This document shows positions 19,371 through 23,027 of a stretch of 23,027 nt of DNA, piece by piece; the stretch's first letter is position 1, and each line of letters begins with the position of its first letter. The position numbers and the translations under genes are program-made. The stretch lies in IMG/VR virus record IMGVR_UViG_3300046722_000388, positions 1 to 23,027 of that record. One strand, given 5' to 3'. Source of the stretch: a virus. A model generated the notes under the pieces. That model was not told where the DNA came from. It did no database searches and was given only the letters and a program-made list of their open reading frames with translations.

Positions 19371-19975
19371 CAGGTTTCCCTTCCGTGGTCCGCCGGGTTG
19401 GCCAGCGGGTTGCAGATGCAGTGAGGGTCCTTGCACAGGCAGTAGTCGTTCAGCTCCTCATCGTCCAGGTTCATCACCGGCGCGTCCTCCGCGGCGTGGC
19501 CGCACTTCTCGCACCGGCCCCAGTCGACCGTCTTCCGGTCGATCACGCGCATTGCGTCGTCGAACTTCTGCCGGGCGGTCTTGAAGGCTCCGAACATGAT
19601 CATCCTTTTCCGGGTTTTCGGGTCAGCCGGCGGACGCTCCGGACCGTGGAGCGGTTCCTGCCTCAGCCAGCGGAGGTTGCGCTCCATCAGGCCACCCCAG
19701 ACTCCGTAGTGCGAGGCGTCCGGGTGGCTGATGGCGTACTCCAGGCAGCGCACGCGCACTGGACAGCGGAAGCACAGGGCCCGCGCCTTCCGGTCGTTGT
19801 TGCTGACCTTGGCGCCTTCGGCGACGAAGTAGAACTCCGGGCCGACCTGGGCGCACAGCGCGCCGGGGAATCCGAACCCGCGGTCCACGTCCAGCCCGCG
19901 GGCGAGGACGGCGACCGCCCGGGAGTTCAGCGCGGGGTACGAGCTGGCGCCGCCGTTGCGGCCTGGACGGATCAT
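19370..19975 (-). CDS. WhiB-family regulator fused to a cysteine-rich zinc-ribbon-like tail
   Basis: Residues about 35-105 are WhiB-like: C41, then C68-FR-C71-PVRVR-C77 (four iron-sulfur ligands) and the GVWGG turn (91-95). WhiB proteins hold an Fe-S cluster and bind the main sigma factor; phage versions can alter host transcription. From about 125 on a second module carries CEKC (C155, C158) and CLCKDPHCIC (C179, C181, C186, C188). An internal ATG (M125 or M127) after AAAAGG suggests the second module could also be made alone, or that two genes fused. ATGA overlap upstream. Confidence 0.8.
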   Translation of the reverse strand: MIRPGRNGGASSYPALNSRAVAVLARGLDVDRGFGFPGALCAQVGPEFYFVAEGAKVSNNDRKARALCFRCPVRVRCLEYAISHPDASHYGVWGGLMERNLRWLRQEPLHGPERPPADPKTRKRMIMFGAFKTARQKFDDAMRVIDRKTVDWGRCEKCGHAAEDAPVMNLDDEELNDYCLCKDPHCICNPLANPADHGRET

Positions 19976-20376
19976 TGCAATCCACTCCTGGGGTAGGGCA
20001 CGGGCAGGACTCGGCGGGCAGGGCCGTTCATGGCTTCGATGTCGGTGATGGGCTGGGAGTCGACGTACACGCCGTACAGCTCGCGCGCGGCGGCGTACGC
20101 GGCGTCCAGGATCGAGCCGGGCTCTTCGGGCATCAGCTCGAACTCGAAGGTGTGGCCACCAAGAGTGGCTTCGTACAGCTCGATGTCCTGGGGCGCGGTG
20201 TAGCGCCGCGGGGACGGCGTCTGGATTCGGGGAATCAGGTTAGTGCCGTCGTCGTCGTACGACTGGGCGGCGGACGGACGCTTGCCGGGCTTGGCCCAGG
20301 TGCCGGAGTAGGCGAGGGCGATCGTGGACACCCATGATCGGACTCGGGTGCGCCAGGTCAGGCGGTGCTTAGCCAC
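19972..20376 (-). CDS. hypothetical protein (134 aa)
   Basis: I chose GTG 20376, which overlaps the end of the upstream membrane gene and follows GAGGAG. The sequence starts VAKHRLTWRTRVRSWVSTIA, has a low-complexity Ser/Pro zone, then a folded-looking part (DIELYEATLGGHTFEFELMP, GSILDAAYAAARELYGVYV). Function unknown. The next gene (WhiB fusion) overlaps as ATGA. Confidence 0.68.
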   Translation of the reverse strand: MAKHRLTWRTRVRSWVSTIALAYSGTWAKPGKRPSAAQSYDDDGTNLIPRIQTPSPRRYTAPQDIELYEATLGGHTFEFELMPEEPGSILDAAYAAARELYGVYVDSQPITDIEAMNGPARRVLPVPYPRSGLQ

Positions 20377-20638
20377 GGCGGTGCTCCTCGAACGGGGCGA
20401 AGAACGCCGCCGCGAAGCGGGCGCGCTCCTCCAGGTCGATCCGCTTCTCGTCGCGGGCGGCCTCGATGAGGCGTTGCTGCGCGCGCTGGCGCATGTGCTC
20501 CTGGAGCGCCAGCGCGCGTTCGGTCCGGACGCGGTCGCGGCGGGTGGGTCGCCAGAGCGCGGCGCCCAGGGCAATGCCGACGAGCGCGGAGAAGGCGACC
20601 ACGATGGTCAGGTCGACCAAGCTCAAGTTGACGATCAT
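20369..20638 (-). CDS. membrane-anchored protein with long charged helix (89 aa)
   Basis: First gene after promoter P8; ATG at 20638 after GAGG. An N-terminal transmembrane helix (DLTIVVAFSALVGIALGAAL, about 9-28) is followed by a long Arg/Glu-rich helix (RTERALALQEHMRQRAQQRL, then EARFAAAFF-like; actual LEERARFAAAFFAPFEEHRR), probably a coiled coil on the cytoplasmic side. Function unknown. Confidence 0.72.
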   Translation of the reverse strand: MIVNLSLVDLTIVVAFSALVGIALGAALWRPTRRDRVRTERALALQEHMRQRAQQRLIEAARDEKRIDLEERARFAAAFFAPFEEHRRG

Positions 20639-20670
20639 TTCGGTGTCCTCTGTCGGGAGTCTTGCCGAGG

Positions 20671-20699
20671 ATCTTACCCCCCGAAATGGGGGTACGAAA
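20671..20699 (-). promoter_or_regulatory. palindromic promoter/operator site P8
   Basis: Leftward: -35 TTTCGT (20699-20694), 17-bp spacer ACCCCCATTTCGGGGGG (20693-20677), -10 TAAGAT (20676-20671, TANNNT). It follows the terminator at 20705-20736 directly and faces the gene at 20638. Confidence 0.7.
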
Positions 20700-20704
20700 G
20701 GTGA

Positions 20705-20736
20705 AGCCCGGGGCGGAAGAGAAGGCGCCCCGGGCT
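20705..20736 (-). terminator. terminator after the Ltp unit
   Basis: Perfect 11-bp stem AGCCCGGGGCG / CGCCCCGGGCT with a 10-nt loop, 5 bp past the stop at 20742. It is followed leftward by TCACCTTT and then promoter P8. Confidence 0.75.
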
Positions 20737-20741
20737 CCAGG

Positions 20742-20828
20742 TCATCGGTGAGGGCAGTTCGGTCCGTGGCCCTCGTTCGGGAACCGGCCGCACGTCCCGC
20801 ACTGCTGAGGGTGCTTCGTCCTGCTCAT
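20742..20828 (-). CDS. zinc-finger-like micro-protein (28 aa)
   Basis: ATG at 20828 overlapping the Ltp-gene stop as ATGA. The sequence MSRTKHPQQCGTCGRFPNEG is followed by HGPNCPHR, giving CxxC and a H/C-x-x-H cluster that could bind one zinc ion. A terminator follows within 10 bp. The overlap, Cys/His spacing and operon place support a real gene although it is very short. Role unknown. Confidence 0.6.
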   Translation of the reverse strand: MSRTKHPQQCGTCGRFPNEGHGPNCPHR

Positions 20829-21457
20829 CTGCACGCCGCCGTCTGGTGCGCGCCGTACGTGGCCTGGGCCTTGGTGAACTGGTCCCCCGCCTTGGACGAC
20901 AGCTGTCCGGCGAGCCCGGAGCACGAGAACGACGTGAAGTCGAGATACTCCTGAGCCGCCTTCGCGGCCTGCGCGTTCCAGTCCACGCTCAAGCTGTCCA
21001 CGGCCTGGGTGGCCACGTCCTTGGGATAGCCGTCGCCCGCCTTCGAGGACAGCTGCCCGATCAGGCCGTCGTGAGAGAAGGCCTTGAAGCCCAGGTAGGA
21101 CTGCGCGGAATCGCGTGCCTGCTGGACCTGGGGCGGGAACTCCGGCGCCTGAGTGACGGGCGGCGCGACGGAGACGACATCGGCCGTACCCGGGATCTTG
21201 GCCCACTCGCACGTGTACGGGTCCCAGGCCACCGAGCTTCCGTCGGCCGGAGGAGTCGGCGCGCCCTTGGGCTCCGGGCAGACGGAGGTGAGTCCGGTGG
21301 ACGGGGCAGCGGCCGGGGTCGCGGCCGGAGTAGTGCCGCCGCTCGTGACGCCCAGGACGATCCCGAGGACAACGAGGCCACCGACGACGGCGCCGGTGAT
21401 CTTCAATCCGCGGTGCTTCTTCCTGGGCTTCGGCGGAACGGGCTGGGGGTGGGACAT
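20825..21457 (-). CDS. Ltp-like membrane-anchored superinfection exclusion candidate
   Basis: 210 residues. A basic N-terminus precedes a single transmembrane helix (about 18-38, KITGAVVGGLVVLGIVLGVT); then a Thr/Pro-rich spacer with two Cys (C60, C83). Two tandem Ltp repeats follow (about 113-161 and 162-207), each with A-x-x-YL-x-F-x-x-FS-x-x-GL-x-x-QLSSKAGD-x-(Y/F). This is the host-cell-surface lipoprotein family (PF07553), whose phage TP-J34 member blocks DNA injection by related phages. Here the anchor is a helix, not a lipobox. Role in exclusion is inferred from the family. Confidence 0.85.
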   Translation of the reverse strand: MSHPQPVPPKPRKKHRGLKITGAVVGGLVVLGIVLGVTSGGTTPAATPAAAPSTGLTSVCPEPKGAPTPPADGSSVAWDPYTCEWAKIPGTADVVSVAPPVTQAPEFPPQVQQARDSAQSYLGFKAFSHDGLIGQLSSKAGDGYPKDVATQAVDSLSVDWNAQAAKAAQEYLDFTSFSCSGLAGQLSSKAGDQFTKAQATYGAHQTAACR

Positions 21458-21489
21458 GGTGCCTGCTTTCGCGGTAGGAGTGCTTGCGT

Positions 21490-21540
21490 GGGCCCGGGAG
21501 GGGTTGAACCTCCGCTGGCCGATCCGGTATCGGCGGGCCC
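21490..21540 (-). other. tRNA-like structure lacking a D-arm (51 nt)
   Basis: Leftward, GGGCCCG (21540-21534) pairs perfectly with CGGGCCC (21496-21490). Next to the 3' arm is a canonical T-arm, stem GGAGG/CCTCC with 7-nt loop TTCAACC (21513-21497). Between lies one short hairpin (CCGAT/ATCGG, loop ACCGG). No D-arm, no U33-type anticodon loop, no encoded CCA. It lies 7 bp after the stop at 21548. Not a normal tRNA; could be a decayed tRNA or a structured RNA. Confidence 0.5.
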
Positions 21541-21547
21541 TCCTGAG

Positions 21548-21946
21548 TCAGTAGCGGACGGGGCGCTTCTCGCCCTTGAACTCGCGAATGATCTTCACGA
21601 GGAACCCGGCCTCGTCCTCCGGGACCAGCGCGAGCACGTCGGCCACGGCCTGCTTGGTGGCCTTGGCCACGGTCATCCCGTCGAGCATCAGCTCGCGGCG
21701 GCGTTCGGCCATCGCGGCAGCGGCGCGGTCCATGAAGTCGTTCGCGGTGAACTGGCGGGCAGGCCAGGGGCGCCCGCTCCGGCCACAGTCGAGGCAGTCG
21801 ATCTGCTCGTGATCGAGTTCCTGGCCACCGGCCGTTGCCTTGCGGCCGTTGAACGCCACGTTGGCGCTCTTGCACGCCGGGCAGGTCCAGCTCCGGATGT
21901 CCTCGGGAGCGGTGACCTCTTCGATGCGGATCGAGCTGGTGTTCAT
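21548..21946 (-). CDS. zinc-ribbon protein (132 aa)
   Basis: First gene after promoter P9; ATG at 21946 after GGAGG. An N-terminal zinc ribbon is clear: CPAC (C22, C25) and CLDC (C51, C54), about 26 residues apart. A helical C-terminal part follows (NDFMDRAAAAMAERRRELML, DGMTVAKATKQAVADVLALV, then KIIREFKGEKRPVRY). This layout suits a small nucleic-acid-binding or transcription-related protein. No closer family is recognised. Confidence 0.75.
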   Translation of the reverse strand: MNTSSIRIEEVTAPEDIRSWTCPACKSANVAFNGRKATAGGQELDHEQIDCLDCGRSGRPWPARQFTANDFMDRAAAAMAERRRELMLDGMTVAKATKQAVADVLALVPEDEAGFLVKIIREFKGEKRPVRY

Positions 21947-21985
21947 GGCGGGCCCTCCTGGGCTTCGGTGTTGGTGACTGGTTCA

Positions 21986-22014
21986 ATCTATCCCCCCATA
22001 ATGGGGGGTGTCAA
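21986..22014 (-). promoter_or_regulatory. palindromic promoter/operator site P9 (near-ideal)
   Basis: Leftward: -35 TTGACA (22014-22009), 17-bp perfect palindrome CCCCCCATTATGGGGGG (22008-21992), -10 ATAGAT (21991-21986) or TAGATT as TANNNT. Preceded by the terminator at 22021 and facing the gene at 21946. Confidence 0.8.
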
Positions 22015-22020
22015 GCGGTT

Positions 22021-22051
22021 CGGGCGGAGGGCCTTTCGAGCCCCCCGCCCG
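22021..22051 (-). terminator. terminator after the 73-aa gene
   Basis: Twelve-base arms CGGGCGGAGGGC and GCCCCCCGCCCG (one mismatch) with a 7-nt loop CTTTCGA, 6 bp past the stop at 22057. It abuts promoter P9. Confidence 0.7.
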
Positions 22052-22056
22052 GGTGA

Positions 22057-22278
22057 TCAGAAGTCGCTCTCCTCCAGCTCCGCCACGCTCCACGTGTCGC
22101 CGTTGGGCGTGACCCGCCACATCCCCTTTTCCTGCTCGACGTGCTCGACATCGACCGGGGTCGTCTCGGTGATCAGCTTGTAGATCAAGTCCTTGAAGTC
22201 CTCCACCGTCAGCTTGTCCTCGAAGAAGGTGAAGAAGTCGAAGAGCTGAGCGACGTTGAAGTTCTGAGCTGAGAGCAT
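22057..22278 (-). CDS. small acidic hypothetical protein (73 aa)
   Basis: I chose the ATG at 22278 after GGAGG; the frame is open up to 22365 but that extension crosses promoter P10. It begins MLSAQNFNVAQLFDFFTFFE, continues with DKLTVEDFKDLIYKLITETT, and ends in an acidic strand-rich part (MWRVTPNGDTWSVAELEESD). Sole gene of its unit, with its own promoter and terminator. Function unknown. Confidence 0.72.
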   Translation of the reverse strand: MLSAQNFNVAQLFDFFTFFEDKLTVEDFKDLIYKLITETTPVDVEHVEQEKGMWRVTPNGDTWSVAELEESDF

Positions 22279-22308
22279 CCGGGCCTCCGTGGCTTGTGTG
22301 TGAACACA

Positions 22309-22337
22309 GTCTATCCCCCCATTATGGGGGGATACAA
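22309..22337 (-). promoter_or_regulatory. palindromic promoter/operator site P10
   Basis: Leftward: -35 TTGTAT (22337-22332), 17-bp perfect palindrome CCCCCCATAATGGGGGG (22331-22315), then ATAGAC (22314-22309) or TAGACT as TANNNT. One half of a divergent pair with P11. Confidence 0.75.
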
Positions 22338-22377
22338 CCCCTTGGGGGAGACTTTCTTGCCCCAATCTGGGTGTTCA

Positions 22378-22406
22378 CCCTGTACCCCCAAGATGGGGGG
22401 TGAGAT
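22378..22406 (+). promoter_or_regulatory. palindromic promoter/operator site P11 (near-leaderless)
   Basis: Rightward: 17-bp spacer ACCCCCAAGATGGGGGG (22384-22400), -10-like TGAGAT (22401-22406), poor -35 CCCTGT (22378-22383). The proposed ATG at 22417 is only about 10 nt past the -10, giving a very short or absent leader. Confidence 0.6.
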
Positions 22407-22416
22407 GATGAGACGC

Positions 22417-22593
22417 ATGAGACTTCGACTGCTCGTGGCCGGACTGGTCCTCGCGGGGATCGCCGGCACGCTGGCCGGCCAGTTGCCCCTCGTGGCCGCC
22501 GGCCTCATCGTCCTGTACGTCATCTCGATGTTCGTCCGGGACCACCTCCGCCGAAAGCGCGGCGGTTGGTCCGGCGGACGCGACCGGTACTGA
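22417..22593 (+). CDS. small membrane protein (58 aa)
   Basis: I chose ATG 22417; two earlier in-frame ATGs at 22405 and 22408 fall inside or next to the -10 box. The protein is two close hydrophobic segments (LRLLVAGLVLAGIAGTLAGQ and LPLVAAGLIVLYVISMFVRD) and a basic tail (HLRRKRGGWSGGRDRY). It is probably a two-pass inner membrane protein with its tail in the cytoplasm. Eleven bases separate its stop from the next ATG, so the two are probably one operon. Confidence 0.7.
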   Translation: MRLRLLVAGLVLAGIAGTLAGQLPLVAAGLIVLYVISMFVRDHLRRKRGGWSGGRDRY

Positions 22594-22603
22594 AGGGATC
22601 GAC

Positions 22604-23027
22604 ATGAACCGCCTGCCTGCCCTCTCCGTCGCCCGGCTCCGCATCTTCGCCGGGCTCACCATCGCCGCCGCCGCCGCGATCAGCTTCGAGTCGATCCGGC
22701 ACCTCGCCGTCATCGGCGGCTTCGGGACGCTATCCATCCTCTTCCCGCTCACCCTCGACGCGGTCGCCGCGTACGGCATGGACCTGTGGGTCCGCCGGTC
22801 CCCCGCCGCGCGCCAGGCGAAGTGGCTCGCGCTCGCCGCCATCTTCGGGTCCCTTATCGCCAACGTCGTGGACCACTGGCTCACCCAGCGCGCGGTCCTG
22901 GGCGCGGTCCTGGGCGCGGTCCCGCCGGGCATGCTGGCCGCGTTGCTCGCCGTCGCGCACAAGCACGCGAGCGGTACCGAGGACCAAGCGGTCCGGTTCG
23001 ACCCGGCGGTCCGGGACGCGGTCTGGT
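22604..23027 (+). CDS. DUF2637-like multi-pass membrane protein (partial)
   Basis: ATG at 22604 after GAAGGG; the frame is open to the window end (141 codons seen), so the C-terminus is missing. Four hydrophobic segments at about 14-30, 34-58, 72-90 and 96-118. The pattern AxxISFxSxxxLA then LFPLTLDAVAAYGMDLWVRR matches the DUF2637 family of actinobacterial plasmid (SpdB-neighbour) and phage proteins. Family role is unproven, perhaps DNA transfer or a membrane-linked regulator. A 12-bp tandem repeat near 22899-22925 encodes VLGA twice. Confidence 0.75.
   Translation, partial: MNRLPALSVARLRIFAGLTIAAAAAISFESIRHLAVIGGFGTLSILFPLTLDAVAAYGMDLWVRRSPAARQAKWLALAAIFGSLIANVVDHWLTQRAVLGAVLGAVPPGMLAALLAVAHKHASGTEDQAVRFDPAVRDAVW

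Noticed and set aside
21490-21540. A normal tRNA gene
   Set aside because: Too short at 51 nt, with no D-arm and no proper anticodon loop, although the acceptor-type stem and T-arm are good.
20742-21986. 414-residue minus-strand open frame
   Set aside because: It spans two genes and the tRNA-like element in a frame with poor third-position bias; only its last 28 codons (20742-20828) look real, with their own ATGA start.
20846-22183. 445-residue plus-strand open frame
   Set aside because: Runs across the Ltp gene, the tRNA-like element, a promoter and two units in antisense; coding bias lies on the other strand.
273-22406. C6/G6 palindromes as a CRISPR array or REP repeats
   Set aside because: They are kilobases apart, not evenly spaced, and lie where promoters belong with -35 and -10 boxes on both sides.
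273-22406. The palindromes as transcription terminators
   Set aside because: They lie before gene starts and often directly after a separate, better hairpin; no T-runs follow, and the centre loop is only five bases.

Overview
The window is about 70% G+C with many GTG starts and strongly G/C-biased third codon positions. Nearly every gene is short, and neighbours usually overlap by an ATGA, GTGA or TGATG junction. Portal-MuF, capsid-maturation protease, WhiB, MazG-like, DnaQ-like exonuclease and DUF2637-like proteins together point to a tailed phage (or prophage) of a high-GC actinobacterium. The host genus cannot be fixed from the sequence. No integrase, terminase, major capsid, tail or replication gene is visible.

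Layout. (1) 31-4247, leftward: a run of small, mostly unknown genes with a DNA cytosine methyltransferase, a MazG-like protein and three tandem paralogous small genes. (2) 4248-7118, leftward: a hypothetical gene at the head, then two small genes, a DnaQ-like exonuclease, a zinc-ribbon protein, a HELGH metalloprotease and a 42-residue protein. (3) 7195-8126, rightward: three small genes, closed by a strong bidirectional hairpin. (4) 8222-18063, leftward: the structural operon. It runs through small conserved phage genes, a portal-MuF fusion, a DUF6527-like protein, a 2H-phosphoesterase/capsid-protease fusion with a probable -1 frameshift extension, membrane proteins and a membrane-anchored collagen-like protein. 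(5) 18064-18336: non-coding, with a terminator and nested palindromes. (6) 18337-22278, leftward: three units carrying a WhiB/zinc-ribbon fusion, zinc-finger micro-proteins, an Ltp-type superinfection-exclusion candidate and a 51-nt tRNA-like element. (7) 22417-end, rightward: a small membrane protein and a DUF2637-like membrane protein cut by the window edge.

The most striking feature is a dispersed promoter/operator family. Eleven copies of a C5-6/N5/G5-6 near-palindrome lie in gaps between genes. In most copies the palindrome exactly fills the 17-bp spacer between a TTGNNN -35 box and a TANNNT-type -10 box. Most sites face a gene start, and several sit next to a terminator hairpin. This gives a modular terminator/promoter-operator/small-operon design and suggests one phage regulator controlling many units at once. 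At least two sites imply leaderless or near-leaderless mRNAs.

Most small proteins here are not recognised; they are described by visible features only, without an assigned function.
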